From CAMCHP01 sp036835325 (GTDB lineage Bacteria > Bacteroidota > Bacteroidia > Flavobacteriales_D > Sanyastnellaceae): 16,871 nt of DNA. Position numbers and translations under genes: made by a program. Every line of letters starts with the position of its first letter. Position 1 is the stretch's first letter. Where the stretch lies: positions 1-16,871 of the forward strand of contig DAITMF010000059.1 of assembly GCA_036835325.1 (NCBI GenBank), in the 5' to 3' direction. Of the stretch, positions 1 to 7,964 are shown one piece after another. The notes beneath the pieces are model-generated. The model made no database searches, was not told the DNA's origin, and was given only the letters and a program-made list of their open reading frames with translations.

Positions 1-1019
1 CTGCAGCTGTGTACACCAACCGCGACTATGAACCCTATGCCAAAGAACGTGATGCTGAAATAAAGAAACTCTTTGATGAACATGGCATCAACTTCATTGG
101 AAGCAAAGACCATGTGATTTTCGAAAAAAGTGAAGTCACCAAAGACGACGGCAAACCCTACACGGTTTTCACACCTTACATGAAAAAGTGGAAATCAACA
201 CTCACTCCGGAAACGCTTGCGAAACGACCTAGTGAACAGCATCTTGATCGTCTGTTAAAGCACCCTTCAACCGTCTTGCCCACCTTAACCGACATGGGCT
301 TTGAAGGCACTTCCATTGAGTTCCCTCCCAAAGAAGTCAGCGACGACGTACTCCTGAACTACGGCGAGCGGCGCGACTTGCCCGCCATTAAAGGCACCTC
401 GCGCTTGAGCGTGCACTTGCGGTTTGGAACGGTTTCAATTCGTGAACTGGTGCAACGCGCGCAGCACACGAATGAGAAATGGTTAAACGAACTGATTTGG
501 CGCGACTTCTACCAAATGATCTTGCACCATTTTCCCCACTCGGAAAGCGCTGCATTCAAACCGGCCTACGACAAAATTCCGTGGAGATCAGTTCCTGATG
601 ATTTCGCACGCTGGTGCGAAGGCACAACAGGTTACCCCATTGTTGACGCCGGTATGCGTGAATTGAATGCCACCGGATTCATGCACAACCGGGTGCGCAT
701 GGTGGTGGCGAGCTTTCTAACCAAGCACCTCCTCATCGATTGGCGATTGGGTGAGCGCTATTTTGCTGAGAAACTCCTCGATTTTGACCTCGCCAGCAAC
801 GTGGGAGGCTGGCAATGGGCTGCCGGTTCAGGCTGCGATGCAGCGCCGTACTTCAGGGTGTTCAACCCCACTTCACAGCAAGAAAAGTTTGACCCCGACA
901 TGCAGTACATCCGCAAGTGGGTGCCTGAATTGAATACCTCCTCCTACCCCAAACCAATGGTTGATCATGCCTTCGCACGAAAACGGGCCATCGACACCTA
1001 CAAAGCTGCGCTTGGGTAG
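1..1019 (+). CDS. phr: Class I CPD photolyase, 5' end missing (partial)
   Basis: Light-driven FAD enzyme that splits cyclobutane pyrimidine dimers in DNA. The reading frame is open from base 3 (Ala-Ala before GTG 9), so the N-terminal antenna-binding part, probably about 100 residues, lies outside the window and the GTG is not a true start. Counting that GTG as residue 1, the FAD domain is complete. It has the conserved blocks around TGYPIVDAGMRELNATGFMH (207-226) and NVGGWQWAAGSGCDAAPYFR (264-283). W192, W245 and W268 keep exactly the spacing of the E. coli photolyase tryptophan electron chain (W306, W359, W382), which supports an active photoreduction path. N264 matches the Asn close to flavin N5. 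The C-terminal EKFDPDMQYIRKWVPEL is typical of class I enzymes. The CoA-transferase gene follows after 12 bases and may be co-transcribed. A cryptochrome without repair activity cannot be fully excluded but is less likely. Confidence 0.93.
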   Translation, partial: AAVYTNRDYEPYAKERDAEIKKLFDEHGINFIGSKDHVIFEKSEVTKDDGKPYTVFTPYMKKWKSTLTPETLAKRPSEQHLDRLLKHPSTVLPTLTDMGFEGTSIEFPPKEVSDDVLLNYGERRDLPAIKGTSRLSVHLRFGTVSIRELVQRAQHTNEKWLNELIWRDFYQMILHHFPHSESAAFKPAYDKIPWRSVPDDFARWCEGTTGYPIVDAGMRELNATGFMHNRVRMVVASFLTKHLLIDWRLGERYFAEKLLDFDLASNVGGWQWAAGSGCDAAPYFRVFNPTSQQEKFDPDMQYIRKWVPELNTSSYPKPMVDHAFARKRAIDTYKAALG

Positions 1020-1031
1020 TACCTTCGTGGT

Positions 1032-2099
1032 ATGAAACTTCCTTCTTCATTGCTGGTGCTCGACCTTTCGAGCGTTTTGGCAGGGCCCTCTGTAGGCAGC
1101 TTTTTCGCTGAACTTGGTGCGCGTGTGATCAAATGGGAAAACCTTCGGGCAGGGGGCGACGTTACCCGTTCATGGCGCCTCGCATCCGAACCGAGCGATT
1201 CACCGGTGTCGGCCTACTTTGCATCGGTAAACTTTGGGAAGGAAATCGAACAAGTTGACTTGTCTGCTCCCGACTCGCAGCAGCGCCTGCAACAGTTGTT
1301 GGGCGAAGCAGATGTCCTCATCCAAAACTATAAACCAAGCGATTTGCTGAAATTCGGTCTTGATCCCGAAACGCTCAAGCAACGCTATCCGAAATTAATC
1401 CATTGCCACCTCACCGGTTTCCGCAGCCATCCTGACCGGGTGGCGTACGATGTGGTGCTTCAAGCCGAAACCGGCTTCATGAGCATGAATGGAACTCCCG
1501 AATCGGGTCCGGTGAAAATGCCGGTTGCACTTATTGATGTGCTCGCGGCCCATCAAATGAAAGAGGCGATTCTCTTGGCCTTGTACCGCCGTGAACAGAC
1601 CCAACTCGGCGCTTACCTTACCGTTACACTGGAAGAAGCCGCCCTTTCTGCTCTGACCAACCAGGCCTCCAACTACCTCATGGCCGGAGCCATTGCCAAG
1701 CGAATAGGTTCGCAGCACCCCAACATCGCACCGTACGGAGACCTCTTCACAGCTGCTGACGGCACAGAACTGGTACTCGCGGTAGGTAGTGACCGACAGT
1801 TCGTTGAACTGTGCGAAGTGCTCGCAATCACTCCACTGGCAGGCGATGAGCGTTACTCGACCAACGCCAGTCGGGTCAAAAACCGTTCTTCACTCGTTCA
1901 TGCGCTTTCAGAGGCGATCAGCGCCATCAACGGCCACGACTTTCTCTCACAGTGCCATCGGTTGCGCATCCCCGCAGGGGAAATAAAAAGCATTGACCGC
2001 GTGCTGCAACAGCCCCTTGCGCAAGCGCTCATCCGCCACGAAATGATCGATAGCACGCCTACGCAACGCTTAAGTTCAGTTGCTTTTCGGGACGAATAA
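1032..2099 (+). CDS. CaiB/BaiF family (family III) CoA-transferase
   Basis: Predicted cytoplasmic enzyme that moves CoA between an acyl-CoA and a free carboxylic acid, or racemises an acyl-CoA as in the related AMACR group. The N-terminus LDLSSVLAGPSVGSFFAELG followed by ARVIKWENLRAGGDVTR (29-45) is the classic family opening. The block IQNYKPSDLLKFGLD (97-111) and the segment GF..HPDRVAYDVVLQAETGFM are also family features. D169 in VALIDVLAAH falls at the position of the catalytic aspartate of formyl-CoA transferase. The protein has 355 residues, somewhat shorter than the usual 380-430, with a compact C-terminal part. The substrate cannot be read from sequence, and the neighbouring photolyase gives no metabolic clue. 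The ATG at 1032 is the first in frame after the photolyase stop and begins the conserved N-terminus directly. The gene is convergent with the transglycosylase gene. Confidence 0.9.
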   Translation: MKLPSSLLVLDLSSVLAGPSVGSFFAELGARVIKWENLRAGGDVTRSWRLASEPSDSPVSAYFASVNFGKEIEQVDLSAPDSQQRLQQLLGEADVLIQNYKPSDLLKFGLDPETLKQRYPKLIHCHLTGFRSHPDRVAYDVVLQAETGFMSMNGTPESGPVKMPVALIDVLAAHQMKEAILLALYRREQTQLGAYLTVTLEEAALSALTNQASNYLMAGAIAKRIGSQHPNIAPYGDLFTAADGTELVLAVGSDRQFVELCEVLAITPLAGDERYSTNASRVKNRSSLVHALSEAISAINGHDFLSQCHRLRIPAGEIKSIDRVLQQPLAQALIRHEMIDSTPTQRLSSVAFRDE

Positions 2100-2103
2100 A
2101 TCC

Positions 2104-2120
2104 TTTTTTTTTGGGGGGGG
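2104..2120 (+). repeat. T9-G8 double homopolymer tract
   Basis: Nine T residues run straight into eight G residues, starting four bases after the stop codon of the CoA-transferase gene and inside the 63-base convergent gap. On the plus strand the T-run could serve as a weak transcript end, but no strong hairpin precedes it. The only candidate is a 5-bp stem at 2063-2067/2079-2083 inside the coding region. Such tracts are prone to slippage during replication and to sequencing error. No coding region spans it, so phase variation of a protein is not indicated. Confidence 0.8.
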
Positions 2121-2162
2121 ATGGATGAACCGCCGCGAAGGCATTGCGGTGCAAGTGCGCCC

Positions 2163-3107
2163 CTACGCAGGCAGCTCAAGGGTGTAGCTTTTCTTTGAAG
2201 GATTCTTCAAGTACGATTGGCGCAACCACGGATTGAGCGTTTTGAGAATGTTGTAGTTGGCACCTTCTTGTAAGGCAAAGTCAGCCAAATCATCAACGCC
2301 TCCTTCCAGGGTGACTTCGCGGGTTTCGTAAGGGTCGTACAAATCACCCGGACGTACCACAAAGCCGTAGGCCGTTCCGTTGTTCAAGATTTCTTTGATG
2401 GCCAAAATACGGTACACGTAGCGGCTTGTTTCTTCGTTGAGCAACAAATCCCAATAGCTGTTTACCTTCTGACGGTTAAGTTGTTTTGATACACCCCCCA
2501 TGCCCATGTTGTACGATGCGGCCACGAGCGCCCAATCGCCGAACTTGGCATAGGCATCATTGAGGTATTTGCAGGCTGCCTCGGTTGATTTCTCAACGTG
2601 GTAGCGCTCGTCAACTTCTTCGTTGATTTGCAGGCCGTAACTTTCTCCGGTTGATTTCAGGAATTGCCAAAAACCGGTTGCTCCGGCGGGAGAAACCGCG
2701 TTCGTAAGTCCGCTCTCGATCACTGCCAAGTACTTGAAATCATCTGGAATGCCGTTTCGTTCAAGAATAGGTTCAATGACCGGAAACCAACGGTTGCTGC
2801 GCTTAAACATTAACAAGGTGTTGCTGTGCCAGTAGGTATTGACCAGCAATTCACGGTCAAGCTTTTCACGCACCCCGAACGATTTAAGGGGTACATCGGC
2901 TCCACCGAAGGTGAGTGACTCAGGCGTTGGAAGGGTAAACACCTTGTAATTGTCTTGGATGTGCAGTCGGTATCCCTCTTCTGCCGGATTGCGGCGCACA
3001 GGCACATTGTTGTCAACGGCCCTGGCATTGCCAAAGGTGATAAAGAGCGCTACAGCAACAATGGCTGAGCTGGCGGGGACGATGGCGTATTTGAGTGCCG
3101 AATTCAT
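2163..3107 (-). CDS. SLT-fold lytic transglycosylase (MltD/Slt70-like catalytic domain)
   Basis: Periplasmic enzyme that cleaves the MurNAc-GlcNAc bond of peptidoglycan to leave 1,6-anhydroMurNAc ends. It has 314 residues. A hydrophobic N-terminal segment (about 7-26, ending FGNARA) acts as a signal peptide or anchor. The SLT domain spans about residues 105-235. E131 in YLAVIESGLTNAVSPAGATG is the expected catalytic glutamate, followed by GFWQF and by AASYNMGMGGV (about 196-206), the usual second and third motifs. The roughly 55-residue C-terminus (DDLADFALQEGANYNILKTL) loosely resembles a degenerate LysM, but I do not claim one. The ATG overlaps the TGA of the WecA/MraY-like gene in ATGA, so it is translationally coupled as the last gene of the polysaccharide operon. 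This suggests local wall opening for export-machine assembly (inference). Confidence 0.9.
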   Translation of the reverse strand: MNSALKYAIVPASSAIVAVALFITFGNARAVDNNVPVRRNPAEEGYRLHIQDNYKVFTLPTPESLTFGGADVPLKSFGVREKLDRELLVNTYWHSNTLLMFKRSNRWFPVIEPILERNGIPDDFKYLAVIESGLTNAVSPAGATGFWQFLKSTGESYGLQINEEVDERYHVEKSTEAACKYLNDAYAKFGDWALVAASYNMGMGGVSKQLNRQKVNSYWDLLLNEETSRYVYRILAIKEILNNGTAYGFVVRPGDLYDPYETREVTLEGGVDDLADFALQEGANYNILKTLNPWLRQSYLKNPSKKSYTLELPA

Positions 3108-4147
3108 GGGGCGTACTTAAGTCGTTGGTTCTTTATGTTTACACGGGATATCGCGACAAATGTTGCGTAAATCCCTATCAAAATTATGAACAGTGCGATG
3201 ACCGGCGCCAGCGCATCTGATAAATCTGTGAACATCAAACGGTGTACCACAAATGCGTTGGCAGCTGACCATAGCGTAAACACATTTGCGATACGGGCAT
3301 CGCTCCAGCCTAAGTAGGCCAAGTTGTGGGTACTGTGATCTTTGCCTCCTTTAAATGGTGAGCGTTTGTGCAGCAAGCGATTGAGGGTCACCAAAGCGGT
3401 ATCGCATAGGGTTGTAAAAAACAGTGGCACAAGCAACAACCAGCGCCAAGACGACCCTCCAAGCTTGGTCAGGAGAACATGATCGCTTCCAATGATGTAC
3501 ATGCTCAAGCCGGCCAACACCACACCGAGAAGTTGGCTGCCCGCATCGCCCATGAACAACCTCGATGGGTAGCGATTCAGCACCAAGAACCCTGCTACAG
3601 TAGCGGCCATGCCGAGTGAGAGCAGTTTTGCCTCACCATCACCTGCAATGAAGTAGAGACCGAGTAAGGTGCTGAAGGCAGCACCTCCTGACACCCCATC
3701 CATGTTGTCGAGCATGTTGATGGAGTTCATGAGCGTGACCGTCAAAAGCACCGTCAATGCGAGGTTGAGGGCGTCGCTCCCTAGCTCGATTCCCATCCCT
3801 CCGAACCAGAGCAAGGCTCCGCAAGCCAGTTGAACGATAAACTTAGATGCCGGGCCTGTTTGGCGAATGTCGTCAGTCAATCCCATACCAAATGCGGCGA
3901 TGGCGGCTATCGCAAAGCAAATGATTGGCTTGCTAACGAGCGTATCCATCCATCCAAAAAAAGAAAAAGAAGCGAATGAAGCGATTAAGCCAATTAAAAA
4001 CGAGACACCTCCGATGGTCGGTTTGGCTTGCGACGACCAGCGCACTTGTGCTGCGTAGGCTTTTGTCCCCAAACCACGTAGTTTTTTTAGGAGTAGGCGG
4101 TTTACAGCGTAGGCAAGCGCAGCAATCGACACAAAAAAGAAGAACAT
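3104..4147 (-). CDS. WecA/MraY-family undecaprenyl-phosphate sugar-1-phosphate transferase
   Basis: Polytopic inner-membrane enzyme of the polyprenyl-phosphate HexNAc-1-P transferase family. It would start lipid-linked glycan synthesis by moving a sugar-1-phosphate, probably GlcNAc-1-P, from a UDP-sugar to undecaprenyl phosphate. Motifs in order are KPTIGG (42-47), the metal-binding DD pair in GLTDD (92-93), NSINMLDNMDG (141-151) with the nucleophile-region Asp, LFMGDAGS (197-204), and GGKDHSTHNLAYLG (267-280) with the HxxH signature. There are about ten hydrophobic segments over 347 residues, normal for WecA/TagO. The context (Wza, Wzc, RfbC) favours capsule or O-antigen initiation over the housekeeping MraY. 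I chose ATG at 4147, which shares one base with the RfbC stop (TGATG), over the GTG one codon upstream. The exact sugar is unknown. Confidence 0.9.
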   Translation of the reverse strand: MFFFFVSIAALAYAVNRLLLKKLRGLGTKAYAAQVRWSSQAKPTIGGVSFLIGLIASFASFSFFGWMDTLVSKPIICFAIAAIAAFGMGLTDDIRQTGPASKFIVQLACGALLWFGGMGIELGSDALNLALTVLLTVTLMNSINMLDNMDGVSGGAAFSTLLGLYFIAGDGEAKLLSLGMAATVAGFLVLNRYPSRLFMGDAGSQLLGVVLAGLSMYIIGSDHVLLTKLGGSSWRWLLLVPLFFTTLCDTALVTLNRLLHKRSPFKGGKDHSTHNLAYLGWSDARIANVFTLWSAANAFVVHRLMFTDLSDALAPVIALFIILIGIYATFVAISRVNIKNQRLKYAP

Positions 4148-4710
4148 CACGGTTCGTCGCTGTAGATGAAGGGAGAATCGAATTCTCGAAAAAGCGGAGA
4201 ATTCGCATCTTTCTCACTCAGAAGAGGTTTATCAACCCCCCAATCAATACCCAAATCAGGATCGTTCCACCGTAAGCAACGTTCTGAGTCACGGTTGTAG
4301 TAGGTACTGCACTTGTAGCTAACAATGCTGTCGTCTTCAAGTGCCAAAAAACCATGTGCGAACCCCGGAGGCACCCACATTTGGCGTTTATTTTGAGCAC
4401 TGAGCACAACCGAAGCATGACGACCGAAGGTTGGTGAACCAACACGCAAATCAACCGCCACATCAAGCACTGACCCGTTAACAACCCGAATGAGTTTCCC
4501 CATTTCAAACGGGGGTACTTGAAAATGTAAACCCCGAATGGTGCCTGCCATTGATGACGACTCATTGTCTTGGACAAAGTTTGCCGCAACGCCCGTCATT
4601 TTGCGAAAAGCCTTTTTATTGTAGTGTTCGAAAAAGTACCCTCGATCATCGGTGTACACGCTGGGCTCAATCACGAGAAGTCCGTCGATGGCAGTTGAAT
4701 GAATCGTCAT
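4147..4710 (-). CDS. rfbC: dTDP-4-dehydrorhamnose 3,5-epimerase
   Basis: Cupin-fold RmlC/RfbC epimerase, the third step from glucose-1-phosphate to dTDP-L-rhamnose. It inverts C3 and C5 of dTDP-4-keto-6-deoxyglucose in the cytoplasm. It has 187 residues, the normal length. Family signatures are DDRGYFFEHYN (21-31), GTIRGLHFQVPP (56-67) with the catalytic-base H62, K72 and D83 matching the conserved Lys and Asp, WVPPGFAHGFLALEDDS (112-128), and Y132 as the probable catalytic tyrosine. The usual partners rfbA, rfbB and rfbD are not in the window, so they must be elsewhere, or a related dTDP-sugar epimerase reaction is used. The start overlaps the stop of the Wzc-like gene in ATGA. A dTDP-sugar 3,5-epimerase of another pathway is the main alternative. 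Confidence 0.93.
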   Translation of the reverse strand: MTIHSTAIDGLLVIEPSVYTDDRGYFFEHYNKKAFRKMTGVAANFVQDNESSSMAGTIRGLHFQVPPFEMGKLIRVVNGSVLDVAVDLRVGSPTFGRHASVVLSAQNKRQMWVPPGFAHGFLALEDDSIVSYKCSTYYNRDSERCLRWNDPDLGIDWGVDKPLLSEKDANSPLFREFDSPFIYSDEP

Positions 4711-7124
4711 TTTTTGAAGAGGCGTTGAAAGAAGGTTTTTGGAGCAGGTTTATCATCGTAGTAGCCGTTTGAGCCGTACTGATAGGAGTAGCCGTAACCG
4801 TAGCCGTAGCCATAGCTATAACTGTACTTATTGCGCTCAAGATCAACCCCGTTGAGCACAACGGAAAGACGGGTAATGCGGTTTTCGTTCATCAAGCGGT
4901 CAACGTTCTGAACGAAGCGTTTCTTGCTGTAATCAGACCTGAACACATAAAGCGGGTAGTCAGCACGTGCAATAATGGAAATGCCATCGGTCACGAGTCC
5001 TACCGGTGGCGTATCAATCACAATATAGTCGTAGCGATTTTTAAGCTCATCAATTAGTGAAGTCATGCGCTCGCTTAGAATGAGTTCACTTGGGTTTGGG
5101 GGGATGGGCCCTGCGGGGATGAATTGCAAGGTAGGGAGTGACGTGGGGAGTATGCATTCTTCCAGCTTGGCTTTATTGATGAGCAAGGTGCTCATTCCCT
5201 TTTCGTTGGCTACGCCCATACCTTTGTGGATGCGCGGACGACGCATGTCGAGATCGAGCACAATAACTTTCTTCCCGCTGAAGGCCAAAATACCGGCCAA
5301 ATTGAGCGCTATAAAGGTTTTGCCCTCACCTGAAATCGTTGATGTGATGGCCACAGTTTTAGGGCCGTCGGTGTTGTCGATAAACTGAAGGTTGGTTCGA
5401 ATGGTTCTGAACGCCTCGGCCATGACCGATTTCGGACTTCTATCGACGAGCAGCATCGAGGTTGGAATGTGCTCCTTGTATTTGGGAACAACGCCAACGG
5501 TGCTAATGGATGCATTTGACAGCCGAACAATCTCATTGAGCGAGGTAATGGAGTTGTTCAGCAGGTAACGCACCGAGATGAAGATGAAACTGAGCAAAAA
5601 GCCGGTGATTACAAAGGTGATAATGATGCCTTTCGAACGCGGTGAAATGGGCGCGCCGGGCAAACGTGCATCTTCAAGAATTTGGTTTTGGCTTACAAAA
5701 CCCTCTTTTGATATGCGGTACTCGATGCGTTTTTCAAGGAGTAAGGTGTAATATTTCTCATTGATCGCAAAAATGCGTTCAAGGCGGGCATACTCGAGTT
5801 CTTTTGTAGGCAGACCGTAGTACACTGATTCGAGTTGATTGAGTTTCTCAAGCAACTCTCCTTTGCGGGCCTTTACCTTGCCAAGAAGGGCTTCAATGGT
5901 TTCAACGATAACGCTTTTCTGGATCCCGATTTGGTATTCCAAGGTGCGAATGGTCACGTTGTCGGGGGTAATGCGAAACAGTTGTTCTTCACGTTCGAAA
6001 AGCAGCTCTTCGAGGTTTCCGAGCTGACCGGCCAAGGCGCCTTCGTAAGCGCTTCCTGCCACCAAAGGCACAAGGTTATTGAGTGAAATGGCCTCGGCTT
6101 CAAGGGAGGTGAGCGATTTCACATCGCTAAGGAGCCGTTCTTCGAGCTCCAATTCAATTACTCTCGACTCAATCTCAGTCAGTCGATCAAGATAAACCGA
6201 CGATAGATTCGACAGGTCATTGATTTTATTGACTTGTTTGTACTCATTCAACAAGCTTTCTGAGCTGCGCAACTTGGTAAAGACCGAATCAATTTGGGCA
6301 TCGATAAAGTTCAAAATGTTCTCATCGCTGCGCTGGCGTTTCTCAAGGTCAAAGCGGATGAATTCATCGGCAAGAGTGGCCACAAAATCTCGTGCGAGAA
6401 AGGGGTTGTTGTCTTTGAAACCAATTTCAATCGTTTTGGCTGTGTTGTTAAGAACGCGTACATCAAGCGAATTGCTAAACCGCGGTATGAGCTGGTTTAC
6501 CGTGTTGAGTCTGAAGAAGAGCTCATTGTCGGTTTGCAACGATTGAATCATTGCCGGGTTGTGCACCGATAGCCGAAAAGTAAACCAAGGCGTTGACAAG
6601 GTGCGGTTCGTGTCGAGCTTTTCGTACGATTTCCCTCTGAAATTGAGCGAGAACCGAAAATCATCGTCGAACTTAATGAAAACCGGTTCGTTGAACACCG
6701 TTTCGTCAATTACTTCTAGCACATCTAAGCGATAGGGCGAAACCACATAGTGTTCATTGGTCAAAATGCGCCCTTTGGCGAAGTAACTTACGTCGAGCCC
6801 CATACGATCGAGGGTACGTCTAATGAGAAGCTTAGAGCGAAGCTGCTCAACTTTACCATCGATTGAAGACTCTACGTTGATTTGTTTCACCTCAAGAATT
6901 CTACCCCCACTATTGTCTTCGGCAAGCTGAAGTATGGCGGTTGCCTCGTACACTTCGGGTGTGTAGCGCAGGTAAACAAAGGCGAGCGCTATCGAAAAGA
7001 AGAGCACCCCGAGCACATAACCCAACGATTTTTTAACGATGAGAATGAACAAACCCGGATCAAACTCATGGCTGAAGTTTGTCAGACGTTCCTTGTATTC
7101 GTCGTATTCGGGGTTCTCCTGCAT
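4707..7124 (-). CDS. Polysaccharide co-polymerase / BY-type tyrosine autokinase (Wzc-like)
   Basis: Inner-membrane protein that controls chain length and export of capsule or exopolysaccharide together with the Wza-like porin. It has 805 residues. Order: short cytoplasmic N-terminus, transmembrane helix at about 34-53, long periplasmic Wzz part with coiled-coil-rich stretches (about 260-480), a proline-rich LPGAPISPRSKG (488-499), a second transmembrane helix (about 499-521), then a cytoplasmic CpsD-like kinase. The kinase shows the ExxRxxR oligomerisation motif (E570, R573, R576), Walker A STISGEGKT (595-603), Walker A' IVLDLDMRRP (621-630) and Walker B IVIDTPP (701-707). The tail carries 11 tyrosines between 767 and 789, the expected autophosphorylation cluster. 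Fusion of Wzz and kinase in one chain is the Gram-negative form. It lies 6 bases after the export-lipoprotein stop. Confidence 0.95.
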   Translation of the reverse strand: MQENPEYDEYKERLTNFSHEFDPGLFILIVKKSLGYVLGVLFFSIALAFVYLRYTPEVYEATAILQLAEDNSGGRILEVKQINVESSIDGKVEQLRSKLLIRRTLDRMGLDVSYFAKGRILTNEHYVVSPYRLDVLEVIDETVFNEPVFIKFDDDFRFSLNFRGKSYEKLDTNRTLSTPWFTFRLSVHNPAMIQSLQTDNELFFRLNTVNQLIPRFSNSLDVRVLNNTAKTIEIGFKDNNPFLARDFVATLADEFIRFDLEKRQRSDENILNFIDAQIDSVFTKLRSSESLLNEYKQVNKINDLSNLSSVYLDRLTEIESRVIELELEERLLSDVKSLTSLEAEAISLNNLVPLVAGSAYEGALAGQLGNLEELLFEREEQLFRITPDNVTIRTLEYQIGIQKSVIVETIEALLGKVKARKGELLEKLNQLESVYYGLPTKELEYARLERIFAINEKYYTLLLEKRIEYRISKEGFVSQNQILEDARLPGAPISPRSKGIIITFVITGFLLSFIFISVRYLLNNSITSLNEIVRLSNASISTVGVVPKYKEHIPTSMLLVDRSPKSVMAEAFRTIRTNLQFIDNTDGPKTVAITSTISGEGKTFIALNLAGILAFSGKKVIVLDLDMRRPRIHKGMGVANEKGMSTLLINKAKLEECILPTSLPTLQFIPAGPIPPNPSELILSERMTSLIDELKNRYDYIVIDTPPVGLVTDGISIIARADYPLYVFRSDYSKKRFVQNVDRLMNENRITRLSVVLNGVDLERNKYSYSYGYGYGYGYSYQYGSNGYYDDKPAPKTFFQRLFKK
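4758..4826 (-). repeat. Degenerate hexamer repeat encoding the Tyr-Gly/Tyr-Ser tail of the BY-kinase
   Basis: In this segment of the Wzc-like gene the plus strand shows successive GTAGCC-type units (GTAGCC, GTAACC, GTAGCC, GTAGCC, ATAGCT, ATAACT). They encode alternating Tyr-Gly and Tyr-Ser pairs, residues 767-783, followed by Tyr788-Tyr789. The period is six bases, so gain or loss of a unit keeps the frame and only changes the number of phosphorylatable tyrosines. Confidence 0.8.
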
Positions 7125-7130
7125 TCAGCG

Positions 7131-7898
7131 TTAGAATATTCCTCCAACGAGGGCGACAACAAGCGTCAGGCTCGAAATGAGAGTCACGATTGGCGATACA
7201 TCACGAAGCACCTCAGCCGGCAAACGTGGAACAGGGTCAACGTAAATGATGTCATTCGCTTGAACGATCATACCGGCGGCTTCTTTCCCCTCAATTGTTG
7301 AGAGGTCAACCTGGTACACTTCCCTACGATCACCCACTTGGCGCAGTACTTTAACCTTCCGTGCATCTCCGCGCTGCTGAATACCACCGGCAAGTGCCAA
7401 TGCTTCAATCAATGTGGTATTGTTGTTTGCCAACGTCACTACCGATGCTTCACCGCCTGAGCCGGGGAACACAAACACCCTGTTGTTCGTCACTCGAACA
7501 AGAACAAACGGGTCACGGTAAATTTGGCCGTAGAGTTTCTCAAGTTGTTTTTCCGCTTCGCGGATGGTCATACCTGACACCTCAACGTAGCCCAACTCAG
7601 GTAACTCTACAGTTCCGTCGACCTCAACGAAGTAATCAATACGAGGAAATTGAATGAAAGCCATTGTCGATGATTGCGGATCAGGACTCGCAGTGGCGTT
7701 CAGAATCTCGGCCCCCCGGTTGGAGAAGATACGCATTGTAACGATGTCATTCGGGGATATCCTGTATTCTGTCAAGTTTGAACTGTCAGCCGGCGTGTCA
7801 AACGCGTAGTCAACATCCGTGCGGAACATGAGGTTTCGGTTGATGTTGCAACTGGCTAGGCCGATGATCGCAAGCACGATTAGGAGGAAATTCTTCAT
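7131..7898 (-). CDS. Polysaccharide export outer-membrane lipoprotein (Wza-like, Poly_export/SLBB)
   Basis: Outer-membrane-associated channel component for capsule or exopolysaccharide export, working with the Wzc-like protein encoded just downstream. With the ATG at 7898 it has 255 residues and a textbook lipoprotein signal: a Lys-containing start, a hydrophobic stretch, and lipobox LASC with lipidated C17. An in-frame ATG at 7964 would add 22 residues ahead of the signal peptide and would bury the predicted promoter, so I reject it. The Poly_export domain follows (YRISPNDIVTMRIF, then VDGTVELPELGYVEVSGMTI and REAEKQLEKLYG). An SLBB-like region comes next (VFPGSGGEASVV, ALALAGGIQQRGDARKVKVL and ANDIIYVDPVPR). 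A hydrophobic C-terminal helix (about 232-255) ends in VVALVGGIF, as in other Bacteroidota Wza-like proteins. It is the first gene of the operon. Confidence 0.93.
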   Translation of the reverse strand: MKNFLLIVLAIIGLASCNINRNLMFRTDVDYAFDTPADSSNLTEYRISPNDIVTMRIFSNRGAEILNATASPDPQSSTMAFIQFPRIDYFVEVDGTVELPELGYVEVSGMTIREAEKQLEKLYGQIYRDPFVLVRVTNNRVFVFPGSGGEASVVTLANNNTTLIEALALAGGIQQRGDARKVKVLRQVGDRREVYQVDLSTIEGKEAAGMIVQANDIIYVDPVPRLPAEVLRDVSPIVTLISSLTLVVALVGGIF

Positions 7899-7933
7899 CG
7901 ATTCGATGCAGGGAAGTGCGTATGGTTGAACGA

Positions 7934-7941
7934 CAAATGTA
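7934..7941 (-). promoter_or_regulatory. Candidate -7 promoter box of the polysaccharide operon
   Basis: On the minus strand this reads TACATTTG, a perfect match to the Bacteroidota -7 element TAnnTTTG. It lies 35 bases upstream of the chosen ATG of the export lipoprotein gene, which would give a leader of about 30 bases. I do not see a good -33 TTTG partner about 20 bases further upstream. A six-fixed-base pattern occurs by chance about once per 4 kb per strand, so the position is the main support. Confidence 0.45.
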
Positions 7942-7964
7942 ATGAAATGCCCTCCATCCCGCAT

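Noticed and set aside
2063..2087. GCAAC/GTTGC hairpin followed by TTTT as a terminator of the CoA-transferase gene
   Set aside because: It has a short stem, a large loop and a position inside the coding region, so it is too weak to call.
2104..2120. T9-G8 tract as a phase-variation switch
   Set aside because: The tract lies outside every supported coding region and is not between promoter elements that I can identify.
2129..2150. Stem ACCGC/GCGGT as a terminator for the transglycosylase transcript
   Set aside because: The stem is 5 bp with a 12-base loop, and on the minus strand it is followed by C and A runs, not T.
2121..2198. Small plus-strand reading frame directly after the T9-G8 tract
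   Set aside because: It gives only about 25 residues of Arg/Pro-rich sequence that runs antisense into the transglycosylase gene, with no conserved features.
7899..7964. Longer start for the polysaccharide-export lipoprotein at 7964
   Set aside because: It would put 22 residues before an otherwise perfect lipoprotein signal peptide and would cover the predicted promoter box at 7934-7941.
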